A DNA stretch of 64,000 nt from Vanessa cardui (Eukaryota > Arthropoda > Insecta > Lepidoptera > Nymphalidae): the NCBI RefSeq assembly GCF_905220365.1, contig NC_061138.1, forward strand, positions 2,790,001 to 2,854,000. Direction: 5' to 3'. Below, in pieces: positions 10,439 through 21,352 of the stretch (the stretch's first letter is position 1; the number at the start of each line of letters is the position of its first letter). Position numbers and translations under genes: made by a program. Below the pieces are notes generated by a model. That model ran no database searches, was not told where the DNA came from, and saw only the letters and a list, made by a program, of their open reading frames with translations.

Positions 10439-13400
10439 ATGGCCCCAATCAGCCTCCTTCAATGGAACTGCAAGAGCGTCCGGCCTAAAAAACATGAACT
10501 CCTCTCTCTAATTAATCTCCATAAACCTGTCATTATTGCCATCTCTGAAACTTGGTTGATCCCTGGATCCCGATTCCGGGTACCGGGCTTCTCCTGCTTG
10601 AGAGATGACAGGAGTGATGGTTATGCCGGGAGTGCCATTTTTATCCGGCACTCCCTTCCCTTTTCCCAAATCCCTCTATCCCTGTCCAGCCAGCATATTA
10701 ATGCTGTTGCTGTCAGAGTCCTCAACATCTCTTTTCTCTCCCTGTATATCCCTCATCCTAATCCCGCTTTAATTCCCGATTTATCCGCCATCTTCTCTAG
10801 TCTCCCTCATCCTATCCTTGTCATGGGGGATTTTAATGCAAACCATACCTCCTGGGGTTCACATTTTTCTGATTCGTTTGCTCTCTTGTTGATGGACATA
10901 TTTGATGATGCAAACCTCTGCATCCTCAATAATGGCTCACCAACACGTAGAGTATACCCCAACCAAAACCCAAAATCCGTTGTTGACCTATCCCTAACCT
11001 CTCCTGCCCTTGCTTCTCAATTATCCTGGAATGTCCTATCATCCTCTTTTGGTAGTGACCACTTCCCTATCCTCCTTTCTTTAAATAACCGATCCATCCC
11101 ATACTCCAACCCAAATCCTTTATTAAAATATTAATTAAAACATGTTAATTGGTCTGCATATGCTGAATCTGTTGACGACATGATTGACTCCCTCTTTGCG
11201 TCGCAAGACTATCGAAATGTAATCCTTTGCTACGACCTTTTCGTTAATGGTATTTTAACTGCAGCTGATCTCCATTTTCCCAAAAAACACATCTCAAAAA
11301 ATCATTTGCTTTCCACCCCCTGGTGGGATGAGGAATGCAAACGATTAACTGAACAGAGACTAGAGGCTGAAGAAACATACACTATGTGTATGTCTATGGA
11401 TAATTTTTACAAGTATCAGAGAATCGACGCCAAATTAAAACGAATGATTTCTAAAAAGAAAAAAGTCAGTTGGATTCAATTCTGTGAATCCCTGAACCCT
11501 CGTTCCTCTTCCTCTGCAGTCTGGTCCCAACTTAAAAAATTCCGCCGTTGCCTTAACTCTGACAATCCTACCTCAAATACTCCTTCTGAGTGGCTTAACA
11601 ATTTTGCTGAGAAGCTTGCCCCCCCCCCCCTTAGTCCCATATGAGGACAGTTTTCTTATTTCTACGCCAGCATCTACTTTGGATGAAATGGATGCCCCCT
11701 TCTCTTTTTCTGAACTTCAATGTGCATTAAATGGTTTATCCGATTCGACACCCGGGGAAGATGGCGTTCCTTACTCTTTTATTTCCAAATTAAATGATAA
11801 AGCTAAACATTGTTTTTTAAATATTATTAACTCGGTCTTTATCAAAGGAATCATCCCGCAATCTTGGAAGTCACAAATTGTTATTCCCATCCTTAAGCCG
11901 CGTAAGAACCCTTCCGATTGCAATTCATATAGGCCTATAGCTTTATCATCTACTTTGGCAAAGATCACTGAACATCTCTTGAAGAATCGCCTGGAATGGT
12001 TAATGGAAAGCAGAAACATACTTGCTCCCTCTCAATTTGGCTTTCGGAAGGGGTTGAGCACTATTGATAGTTTAAGCATACTTACAACAGACATTCGAAT
12101 TGCCTTCGCTAAAGGAGAGTACCTTGTGGGAATCTTTCTTGATATATCTTCTGCATATGATAATGTCCTTCTTCCGTTGCTCAGGCAGAAAATGCAACAG
12201 CTGAGTATTCCACCGAGGATAGTTCATTTCATATGTAATCTGTTAACTTGCAGATCAATAACGGTTAGACACCAACATCTCTCACTTCCCCCCAGATTCG
12301 TCTGGAAAGGTCTTCCTCAAGACTCAGTACTCAGCCCTCTGCTTTATAGCATATACACTCATGACCTCGATTTGTCTGTTAACAACTTTTGTAACATCCT
12401 CCAGTATGCTGATGACATAGTTTTATATTATAGATCTAGTTCCGTTGAAAATTTAACATTTCGATTAAACTCTGCTTTGCATTACCTATCCCAATGGCTC
12501 TGTGACCATGGCTTGTCGCTTTCGATAGCCAAAAGTCAAGCAGTGATTTTTACGAAAAAAAGACGTATTCCTGCCTTTGATCTGTTTTATGAGGGTCAAT
12601 GCATTAACTTTGTAGACAAAACAAAATTTCTTGGTATAATTCTCGATTACAAACTGAACGGAATTTCACACTCTGATTACATAGCCAAGAAATGTGAAAA
12701 ATCAATTAATGCCCTTAGAGCTGTGTCTGGAGTCTGGTGGGGAGCTCACACTTATACATTAAAATTGGTCTATAACGCAATAGTTCGTAGTCATTTGGAC
12801 TATGGACTGTTCGTTCTAGATCCTTTTAATAAATCAGCTTCAGAAAAATTAAATAAAATACAATATAAATGTCTTCGCATTATATTGGGTGCGATGAAAT
12901 CCACCCCTACTAATGCTCTACAGGTTGAGTGTGTTGACCCCCCTCTACAGATAAGGAGGCAATATCTTTGTGACCGCTTTATCATCAGATTGTTACAGCT
13001 ACCCTCCCATCCTCTACTGATCAGATTAAACAAACTATCCCACCTTTGTAACTCAGATAATCCGGCATCCCCATTCCTATTAAACAGTTTCCTCAAGTAT
13101 ACCAAACTCCCCCATCCACTCACCACTTTTTCCTCTAATCCTCTTTTTTCCACCTCCTTTAAAGCACTTATTTATAATCCTCCGATAATTACAAATCTTG
13201 GACTCGTAAAAGGTTCCCCTGATACTAATATCCAATTTCAAACAATTTTTCATCAAAATTGGCCAAATCATCTCCCTATATATACTGATGCCTCTAAGCT
13301 CTCGCCGACCGGCTGCGTTGGTGCAGCTTGTTGGATTCCTAAATTTAAAATAGCCCTATTATTTAAATGTCCCTCCGAAACCTCTGTATTCTCCGGTGAG

Positions 13401-14137
13401 GCTATCGCTTTACTGGAAGCTGTAATGTATGCCCAGTCACACAATATTCAGCAAACAATTATTTTATGTGACTCCTTAGCTGTCTGTTAGCCATTAAAGA
13501 AAATCCTTTTCGTAGCAGATCAAGACTTTCAATCGTTTTTAAGATCAGAGAGGCCCTGTTTTCCTGTCATCAACAAGGGCTACAAGTTCTGCTGGTCTGG
13601 ATTCCTAGCCATTCAGCTATATCAGGTAATGAGATGGCAGACTCATATGCTAAGATTGATATCCAATCTGGTACATCTGAGCATTTTGCCAACACATCTC
13701 AGGATTTGCTTTCTCTTGCTAAAGCTGAAATGAATAAATCCTGGAATTCTTTTTGGGTTTCATCAAAATTGGTCAAGGGTAAATATTATTCGGCGTTACA
13801 ACCTGAAATTCCGAGGAGACCTTGGTTTTCATCTCACAGGCACGCTGACCGTTGGGTCACCTCCACCATCTGTCGGTTACGCCTCGGCCATTCATGCACA
13901 CCTACTCATCTAGCAAAAATCAGAGTTCGTGATCACTCACTGTGTGAATGTGGCCTTGACGAAGGCTCTGCAACCCATATCCTGTTCCTTTGCCCTAAAC
14001 TTCTTCGTCCCATTTATGACATCCTCCCTCCTAAAGTCCCTCGCCCTATAAATGTTGAATGTTTGTTGACGTTTGTGTTTAGTCCATTTTGTTCAATCTT
14101 ATGTAAATATATCAAATTTAATAAAATTAAGTTGTGA
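10439..14137 (+). pseudogene. ORF2 polyprotein: AP endonuclease, reverse transcriptase, RNase H; four lesions
   Basis: This protein nicks the target and copies the RNA at the nick. The endonuclease (10439-about 11131) shows LQWNC (Asn10), SETW (Glu37), GDFN (Asp131, Asn133) and SDHF (Asp207, His208). The reverse transcriptase (about 11640-12900) shows motif A around FLDISSAYD (Asp at 12141) and YADD (12405-12416). RNase H follows with acidic residues at 13287 (TDAS), 13398 (GEA), 13470 (CDS) and 13640 (EMAD). A Cys/His motif (LCEC...H...C) lies near the C-terminus. Breaks: an in-frame TAA at 11132-11134, a frame change in a 12-C run at 11619-11630, and a 2-nt-type frame change at about 13478-13490. 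RT motif B has Asp (GAC, 12321-12323) where PQG normally has Gly. The start overlaps ORF1 by 50 nt. Length is normal for the clade. Confidence 0.92.
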
Positions 14138-14418
14138 ATAGTCCAATTTTTCATATTTTATTACATATGTAGTTTAGAATACTAACAACATTTTTTTTTT
14201 TTAATTATCCTATTATTAACTCTTAATGTTTGTGTTGTTCTAGGTTAAGGATTAACAAGGAAATTAATACTACTATTCTTGACTTTAAAATTCAATTGAG
14301 TTTAGTGTCTCAACCGCACCGATCAATCTCATTCGTGTCTTCTCCATCCTACGTGACATTGGCGAAATAATCTGTGCCCTGCCGGCACAACTAAAAGCCA
14401 TTAAACTAAGAATTGAAT
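14138..14418 (+). other. 3' UTR of the I-like element
   Basis: Non-coding from the ORF2 stop to the 3' target duplication. It contains GACATTGGCGAAAT (around 14355), a string I associate with the 3' ends of insect elements of this group, and ends in a short GAATT repeat. No poly(A) tract is present at the junction. Confidence 0.7.
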
Positions 14419-14430
14419 TGATAATGCACC
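14419..14430 (+). repeat. 3' target-site duplication of the I-like element
   Basis: TGATAATGCACC, identical to 7475-7486. It directly follows the short GAATT-type tail. Confidence 0.85.
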
Positions 14431-14432
14431 AC

Positions 14433-14473
14433 AAAAATACACAGAATATTCATAATGTATTCTGTGTATTTTT
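14433..14473. repeat. Inverted repeat, 16-bp arms
   Basis: AAAAATACACAGAATA (14433-14448) and its complement at 14458-14473, with a 9-nt loop. It starts 2 bp after the I-like element's 3' duplication, in flanking DNA. Confidence 0.9.
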
Positions 14474-14546
14474 TACTTCATACTTTTACAGTGTGGGACT
14501 TACTCAGACGTGCTTGCACAGAATCCTACAGAAACATATCGGGAAA

Positions 14547-14603
14547 CATATCGGGTGTGTGTGCTATACATATTATGTATAGCATAAACACACACCCGAT
14601 ATG
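14547..14603. repeat. Imperfect long hairpin
   Basis: CATATCGGGTGTGTG (14547) pairs with CACACACCCGATATG ending at 14603. An inner TGCTATACATA / TATGTATAGCA stem follows after a 4-nt bulge. An extra CATATCGGG lies just upstream. Confidence 0.85.
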
Positions 14604-15560
14604 CAAGCAAGCATCATTATGCAGGGTTGTCTGGAGATTATACTTCTTTGATAAGACCGCCCTTTGCATGTTTTTATTTTATATTCATAGTCCTAAGTTG
14701 TTTTTATTGTTTTATATTTTATTTTGAATGCAATCGAGATACTAATAGTTAACTATTATTATATTTTAGAAAAGAGCACTGAAAAGCGTATACATTTTAT
14801 ATTAATAGTTTTATCTAAATATATAAAAGCGAAATCCGAGTACCACTCATTATGAGCATGATGAGCGAAAATGGAGCAAGGGTTGAAACGCATGCATCTT
14901 AACTGATGATGGCAGCCGGTGTAGAGACTTAACGAAACTCTACACTTTAGGAGTTAAAACAGGGGCTTGAAGTTAGTCTTTTAAAAACTTTGGAGGAGGA
15001 CGAGATTGCCTGGTGATCAATATAAATTAAATTAAAAAAAAAGCATTATTTCGACTCATACTTTAATAAGGAAGAAATACTTCAACATAAATGGCCATTA
15101 ATCTAGTTATACCTATTCACGTTTATCGTTACATACGTTTATGTGGCCGCCGAAGGGACAGCTGGATTTATTCCTCAGTTAGGGGTATATGTTATCTGTG
15201 TATCTGTCAAAAAACTGTTATCCAATTGGTTTTCTGGGAATGGATAAATCGGACCTTATTTCGTACAAATATATATAAAATATTTTCTATGTGTTTCTTA
15301 TATTTTTACGTAAAATAATGCCTGAAGGGGAACACTGAATTGGTTTGAGTCATAAATCCCATAACATAACATAAAACATTTTTGTTTACTTATTGGAAAA
15401 AAGTAATCAATGTATGCTCGAACTTTTATATCCAAAAACAAAACGAAATGATGAATCAACGGTTTCCTCCCTCGTCTCTTTAACGTCAATAATAAACATT
15501 TGTTTGTTTTCAAGTGTATTTTTATTATTTCTCTAAATACAGACAAATGATCCTCAATTT
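14604..15560. other. No gene recognised
   Basis: Contains an 8-bp stem GTGTAGAG/CTCTACAC at 14919-14945 and a SINE-A head scrap at 14882. Open frames here lack known motifs. Confidence 0.55.
14882..14912 (+). repeat. SINE-A head fragment
   Basis: Only the stretch around ACGCATGCATCTTAACTGAT is present. Confidence 0.5.
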
Positions 15561-15852
15561 CAGACTGTAAATTTCTTACTTCTGGACTAAGGCCTCCTCT
15601 ACCTTTGAGGAGAAGGTTATACAACATATTCCACCATTCCATTCCAATGCGGGTTGGTGGTATAAAAATATGGCAGAATTTCTTCGAAATTAGGACACAT
15701 GCAGGTTTCCTAAAGGTGTTCTCCTTCACCACCAAACACGACATGGATTATAAACACAAATTAAGCATGAATCTTCAGTGGTGGAGTGCCTGGGTTTGAA
15801 CCCGCAATCATCGATTAAGATGCACGCGTTCTACCCATTAGGCTAGATAGAA
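15561..15852 (-). mobile_element. SINE-A
   Basis: Reverse-oriented copy. GGGTTTGAACCCGCAATCAT is the complement of the B-box region. The A-box side is degenerate. Confidence 0.85.
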
Positions 15853-16009
15853 GCAGTTTCCTTTGACAGCGCTTTTCCCATGAGTATCTCGTGAGATCGA
15901 AAATATTTTTAAAGTAATATATAAATTTAAAGTTATATTTTTAAAACAATTTTAATCCGATCAATATCACTGAAGCTCATTTATGATATGCAGTAGAAAT
16001 TTAAGTTAT

Positions 16010-16285
16010 TACATCCCATGTGCCTGTAGTTACACTAGCTTACTCACTGGTGGAATCTGCATTATTTTTAAATATTATAAATGTGAAAGTAACTCTGTTT
16101 GTTAGTTGCTCTTTCACAACCAAACCTTTGAACCAACGTTGATGAAATTTGATATGAAGCAAACTTAAACTTCAAGGAAGAACAAAGGCTACGATATTTC
16201 CTAACACATGACAACCAACAAACAAGTAAGACAAGACAACTAGTATATGATAAATAGACTCGCACAAATCCCTACCAAGTAAAAA
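16010..16285 (-). repeat. SINE-B remnant interrupted by a family C repeat
   Basis: GTGCCTGTAGTTACACTAGC (around 16020) and CACAAATCCCTACCAAGTAA (around 16265) are SINE-B pieces in the right order, with a family C unit at 16062-16253 between them. The SINE middle is missing. Confidence 0.6.
16062..16253 (+). repeat. Family C interspersed repeat
   Basis: ATATTATAAATGTGAAAGTA, GATGAAATTTGATATGAAGC and ACACATGACAACCAAC in order. It sits inside a SINE-B remnant. Confidence 0.65.
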
Positions 16286-16565
16286 ACACACACTAGGTAT
16301 TAATTAGATTCCTTCCTTTTGCAGCAGTACATAATAAACTACATTTAATATTTTTTTATTGTATAATAGCCTTCAATATGATAGCGGATATTGAACGTTT
16401 CAGAATTAAACAGTAAAAGTTATGATTGACAAACGCGCACCATTTGGTCGAGATTAAATCGTAGACGAAGCACCAAAGCTGTTATGAACATGTGAATAAA
16501 GAATTGTTCTGAGATTCGAAGTGTTCACATTTGAGACTATAAGACATTTGAGATTACTTAACGCA

Positions 16566-16848
16566 ATGCAGGGCAGAGCATATGGGCCTGATGGTAAGAG
16601 GTCACCATCGCCCATAGACAATGACGCTGTAAGAAATCTTAACTATTCCTTACATCGTCAACGTGCCACCAAATGGGAATTAAGATGTTATATCCCTTGT
16701 ACCTGTGGTTACACTGGCTCACTCACCCTTCAAACAGGAACACAACAATACAATACAATACACTGAGTACTGTTATTTGGCGGAAGAATAACTGATGAGC
16801 GGGTGGTACCTACCCAGACGGGCTAGCACAAAGCCCTACCACCAAGTA
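16566..16848 (-). mobile_element. SINE-B, nearly complete
   Basis: Reads from AGAGCATATGGGCCTGATGG to CCCTACCACCAAG on the plus strand. A small AATAC tandem expansion sits at about 16746-16760. The terminal A-tail block is lost. Confidence 0.83.
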
Positions 16849-17324
16849 ATGTATTTTAGTGTTTTATTTATATTACCAACACCCAGTATTCGAGCACTGC
16901 ACTACTAGAAGTCGAAGCCGCAATTACACTTGTATGGCAGCAAACTTAGCTGTTAAACTAGAGATTTGTTTAACGCAATAGTATTGAATTTACAGTAAGA
17001 CAATTGTTAAGTGAACTCCGTCTAGAAAGTTACAGCTTGAAATGGTAGTTTCAATTGTGTTGGAAAAGAGAACACTAACAGGTTTAACATATTATTTACT
17101 AGTTTAGGTCCGCGGCGTTGTACGCGCTTAAGACGCGATAGGACGTCATTAGTAAAAATAATAGCTAATACCTTTCCTTTAAGGTTCAAGACTGCTTGAC
17201 AGACTAATCAGTTAAGCTGAATAAATATCAGTGGTACTTGCCACATTGGAACCGGCAATCTTAAGTTAAAAGTCACAAGTTAGGTATAGCCGATGGGTCT
17301 TTGAATTTAACAAAAAGTTATTGT

Positions 17325-17515
17325 TATAGCCTAAGTCACTTCATATTGCATCAGCTTTCTGCCAGTGAGAGTTCCGTCAAAATCGATCTAGGAAACAGAC
17401 AGACAAAGTTAGAAGAATTTTCATGATTATGTACCGTTTATACACACATATTAGTAAAATGCAGTTATTTTTATTATTACAAACAGACACATAAATTCTA
17501 TTATATCTATAGATA
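17325..17515 (-). repeat. Family D interspersed repeat
   Basis: TTATAGCCTAAGTCACTTCA, CTGCCAGTGAGAGTTCCGTC, and AACAGACAGACAAAG. Related to 59040-59340. Confidence 0.6.
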
Positions 17516-17817
17516 ATGTTGTGAGGTTGTGATAAACATTAATTAATTCACGTCTTAGTACAGTAATTATTCGTAGCTCGTTTCCTACTGTTGCCGTCAT
17601 ATCTAATTTATATACATTAACTGTCTGTTTGTTAATTATTTAATCTAGTTGGGGCTATCCAAGAAACTATATGACGAACAATCTTTTTTCAAGATAGAAA
17701 AATATGCTGGCCTAATGGGTGTCTTTTGATTTATAAGCCAAAAAAACCATTAAGAATATACTTAAAAACAGCGTTTCGTTATTTGTTAAATTAATATATT
17801 TTATCTATATTATATAC

Positions 17818-18010
17818 TAGATGAACCTACCGCTTTATCCGCGCAAAATTTGTAAAACATACTTTCAATTTTATTTTACACCCAAGGGTCGAAGTTTTGA
17901 AAATCCGATCTTAGCGGATATGCTCTATAAGGAACTTACCTGTCAAATTTCAATTTGTCGCTGTAAAAGTTTCTAAGATTTCGTGGTTAGTTATATATAC
18001 ATAACTCTTA
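17818..18010 (-). repeat. Interspersed repeat with CTAGATGAACCTACCGC end
   Basis: Contains AAGGAACTTACCTGTCAAAT and GTTATATATACATAACTC. I recognise the style of a degenerate dispersed repeat but have only this copy. Confidence 0.4.
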
Positions 18011-18287
18011 CCAACAGTATCATAATTTTTGTTTTTTTGGCTTTTGTACAGTGAAAATCCAAAACATAGATAAATAATTAAAAATTTAATATTGACACTT
18101 TTCTATAGCAATCAATACTTTCTATTCTTACTAAACTTTAGGTACTACTGTCATCTCTTCTATGAATATCTGCAATTTTTTTTACAATTGGAATTGTTTC
18201 TCGTCATTTTGAAGAAAAAAAAAAATAAAACTTGGTCAAAAAACATAACAGGAAAGGTAAAAAAAACATCCCTGTAGTACAAAATGT

Positions 18288-18432
18288 TGAAGCACAAAAA
18301 TCGTCATTGAAAGTATGACATATCGCCTTAATGCTTCTAGTGTTTTTTCCCAGATGGTAGGAATTGCGGTTTAACGGGGAAATTCTGCTAGCAATCTTGC
18401 CACCATTCCACGCGGTCTTCATTTATGCAGTA
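18288..18432 (+). pseudogene. QRGN-type mobile-element fragment, decayed
   Basis: Nucleotides GGAATTGCGGTTTAACGGGG and TTGCCACCATTCCACGCGGT match 24985-25055. The Gln codon is a stop (TAA) here. Confidence 0.5.
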
Positions 18433-18555
18433 ACTATTTTTTCTACATATGTTTATAGTTAATAACTTAATGTTAATAATTCTTATTTAATGCATAGCCA
18501 CATACCTAGCAACACTTTCCACGAACAGACAGAAAATTAGAAAGTGGGAGCGATA

Positions 18556-18846
18556 CTTGGTGGTAGGTCTTTGTGCAAGCCCACCTGGGTAGGTAGCACC
18601 CACTCATCAGATATTCTACCGCTAAGCAACAGTACGCTGTATTGTTGTGTTCCGGTTTGAATGGTGAGTGAGCCAGTGTAACTACAGGCACAAGGGACAT
18701 AGCATCTCAGTTCCCTAGGTTGGTGGCGCATTGACGATGTAAGGAATAGTTAATATTTCTTACAGCGTCATTGTCTATTGGTGATGGTGACCACTTACCA
18801 TCAGGTGGCCCATATGCTCGTCCGTCAACCTATTCTATAAAAAAAA
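18556..18846 (+). mobile_element. SINE-B, full-length
   Basis: Complete from ACTTGGTGGTAGGTCTTTGT to the A run. Used as the reference for SINE-B: the 5' part has CAAGCCCACCTGGGTAGGTA, and the 3' part ATGGTGACCACTTACCATCA. Confidence 0.85.
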
Positions 18847-18878
18847 TCAGCAGACACGTGGCCGTTTGCTGTTATAAA

Positions 18879-18985
18879 AATCAAAATCAAAATATACTTT
18901 ACTCAAATTTATTAAAGGCTTTTACAAGCACTTTTGAATCGTCATTTAACAACAATATTAAGTGAAGCTTCCATACGAGTCAGCA
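18879..18985 (-). repeat. Family F
   Basis: AAATCAAAATCAAAATATAC end and GGCTTTTACAAGCACTTTTG core. The far part is lost. Confidence 0.7.
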
Positions 18986-20274
18986 TAACAATTTAAATCG
19001 TAAAAGCGTAAACGTAGAAATCGAATGAAACATAAAAATACTCCTTCAATTATTAAATGTATTATCTGTTTCTCTATGTATTCTCGAACTTTTCTTAGTT
19101 CATGGATCATTCACACTCACATTCGGACAAATATTTGCTGTTTAGAAGTTATACTTTTCGTTTGTTAGTGAGAAACGGATTGGCTCATAACAAGATATAG
19201 CGAACTTTTAAGGTGAATGATATGAATTTAGAATACACAACGGGAAAGAACTCTTTACTAAGTTGCCGAGTTTTACTTAGAAGTATAAGGTCTTAAATCC
19301 CTTGTATATGTATAACATTACGTGTGTTATTCTTTTCAGTAGCGTTGCTCTCGTTTGTAATTAGATTAGTGCAATAAGAGTAAAGTTTTTATTTTCTTGA
19401 TTATTGAAGAAATTCTTCGTCTTTTAGGAATACTTTTCTTTTTTTCAATATATTCAAAAATATTTTCTGACAAAAATAATATTGTAAGATTTTTATCAAA
19501 ATACTTTATTCTGTTGATGTCATAAGCAGGCACAGGTGTAATTAATAATTAAAATCCATACTATATAATATTATAAATGTGAAAATAGCTCTGTTTGTCT
19601 GTGACTCTTCCATGACCAAACCAATGAACCTAATTTGATGAAATTTGGTGACCAACCCCTAAAAAGAGAGCAAAACCGCGGACGACAACTATTTATAGTA
19701 ACTTCTCTCAATAGTTCTAAGATAGAGAAATACTTTTAAACGATTACTTAAACGCAATCTTCGTTAATGTACCATCAAATAACTTTCATCGCTATAATCT
19801 TCTGGCAAATATAGTTGTATTTTTGGAGCTATTCTTTGATCAATAAATCAAATTCTCCTCGGATCGACTCGCGAATTTGATTTATAGCAGACATCAAAAT
19901 TCGTTCTGCAATAATTTTCTTCGCAGGTCGTCGTATTGATAGATTCTGTTTTTTTTGGAAGATCTATTATTGTGATTGCCTCTATAAAAATTCTTTGAGG
20001 CCATCGAATAACGTTTACTGACTGTATGTATTATTCTTGATGCGGTAATTTTCTTGTAGGTCTTCATTCGGTTCATATATCATTCGTGAAATTACTATAC
20101 TTTTTAGACGCGTGTAGGTAGGTAGGTTTAAGGGCAAAAATATCGCTACATGCGAAATTTTGTTTCTATTTCAAAAATCAAATTACAGTATGACAAATAA
20201 CAATCCCCTATAATTTGACGTTAAAGACCCTCTACCCTCTCTCACTGATGAGCGTTTGTCTTACATTACATCAT
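18986..20274. other. No gene; one family C repeat
   Basis: Apart from 19559-19692 nothing is recognised. Confidence 0.55.
19559..19692 (+). repeat. Family C, shortened
   Basis: ATATTATAAATGTGAAAATA to AAACCGCGGACGACAACTA. Confidence 0.6.
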
Positions 20275-20553
20275 GACAATAACAGCCTGTAAACTTCCCA
20301 CTGCTGGGCTCAGGTCTCCCTTTGAGGAGAAGGTTTGGAGCACATTACACCACGCTGCTCCAATATGGCACCTGATTGTATCAAATTTATTTGAAATTAG
20401 ATGCAGGTTTCTTCACGATGTTTTCTTTAACCACTTAGCATGAGATGAATTATAAACACAAATTGGGCACATGAAAATTCAGTGGTGCTTGCCTGGTTTT
20501 GAATTCACAATCACCGATTAAGATGCACGCGTTCTTTGCTGGGCCATCTCTCT
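20275..20553 (-). mobile_element. SINE-A
   Basis: Reverse-oriented copy with CCCACTGCTGGGCTCAGG at its 3' end and GGGCCATCTC (complement of the A-box) at its 5' end. Internal substitutions in the B-box. Confidence 0.85.
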
Positions 20554-20709
20554 TTTGCATTTGTCTGTTATTTAAAAATATAAGATTTAATTTTGAGTAT
20601 TATATTACAGTACTGCCTCATTGGGTGACAGATCGACGAGCATTCGTCTGTTATGTAAAAATGGCCCCTGTGTGAGATCGCCCTAATGTATTAATAAGAG
20701 CACCTATGC

Positions 20710-20820
20710 GAGTTTTTTGCCGTTTCTTCTCGCTAGAAGCTGCTTTCCGAAACGGTGGTAGTATTTGTGAAGTTATTTAATTGTGAAGTTTACTTGAACA
20801 AAATTAATTTGATTTGATGT
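20710..20820 (+). repeat. Family F
   Basis: TTTTTTGCCGTTTCTTCTCG through AATTTGATTTGATG; part of the core is deleted. Confidence 0.65.
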
Positions 20821-21040
20821 GATATACTATCGCGTAATATCGCTGATCAATTCCAGATGTTTCACGATTATTTTCTACGTCAATTCTCTCTTTTATTATT
20901 ATTACAGAGTATCTCAACAGCTAGTGATTGTTAATAAAATAATAAAATGATGTTAAGATTAGTTCATATTTACAACAAACGGATAATAATTTTTTGCATT
21001 TAATGAACATAATAATTCTCTTACAGCTATTAAATATTCA

Positions 21041-21236
21041 TGGTTGGCGGACGACCAAATGGACCATTTGATGTTATGTATGTATGTATGTAACCAATGC
21101 TTACATCGCCAATGCTCCACCATTCTTGACATTTTTTTTGTTCCTTGTGCCTGAAAATACCGTGGCTCACGCACTCATCAAACCGAAACACAACAATATT
21201 CAATACTACTATTTGGCGGTAGATTATCTAATGGTA
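21041..21236 (-). repeat. SINE-B, diverged, with ATGT repeats
   Basis: GGTTGGCGGACGACC, then an ATGT run at 21075-21090, then CCTTGTGCCTG and TATTTGGCGGTAGATTATCT. The 5' end is missing. Confidence 0.7.
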
Positions 21237-21307
21237 TCATTTTATACAAAAATAATTTATTCACATTTTTACGTAGATAGATTTCGATCGTATATCGTGA
21301 CGATATA

Positions 21308-21352
21308 AGTACTTATAAATGCCTCTTGAATGAAATATTATTTTGATTTTGA
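21308..21352 (+). repeat. Family F 3' tail
   Basis: CTTGAATGAAATATTATTTT followed by GATTTTGATTGATTT. Confidence 0.5.

Larger units (their letters stand above)
7678..10488 (+). pseudogene. ORF1 (gag-like nucleic-acid-binding protein), interrupted and frameshifted
   Basis: ORF1 of I-like elements encodes the RNA-binding nucleoprotein that packages element RNA with ORF2. The ATG at 7678 opens a Pro/Ser-rich N-terminus that runs open to 7875. Coding resumes in phase at 9269, after the inserted element and its 4-bp duplication, with a segment containing DKGPFIVHVSRE. Between 9394 and 9431 the reading frame changes: the upstream frame stops at 9429-9431, while the frame of the remaining protein is closed upstream at 9394-9396. 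The rest continues to the stop at 10486-10488. The C-terminal part holds three Cys/His knuckles: a damaged first one (9823-9855), CX2CX3HX4C (9871-9909) and CX2CX3HX6C (9934-9978). In knuckle one the first Cys of CX2C is Ser, next to a five-unit AAATC tandem repeat at 9791-9815. The stop lies 50 nt beyond the ORF2 start. Confidence 0.85.
7487..14418 (+). mobile_element. Near full-length I-like non-LTR retrotransposon, inactivated
   Basis: Both ends are defined by a 12-bp direct repeat, TGATAATGCACC, at 7475-7486 and 14419-14430, which reads as the target-site duplication. Inside are, in order, a 5' UTR of about 190 bp, ORF1 with CCHC knuckles, ORF2 with AP-endonuclease, reverse transcriptase and RNase H, and a 3' UTR of about 280 bp. 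Without the secondary insertion at 7876-9268 the element would be about 5.5 kb, normal for this group. RNase H combined with a CCHC ORF1 fits the I clade or a close RNase H-bearing relative in the Jockey/I supergroup; most Jockey and R1 elements lack RNase H. The 3' end is a short GAATT-type repeat, not a long poly(A). ORF1 and ORF2 both carry disabling lesions, so this copy is a fossil. The clade name is an inference from domain order, not from a tree. Confidence 0.9.

Noticed and set aside
12800..13153. 117-codon antisense frame
   Set aside because: Shadow of ORF2 of the I-like element.
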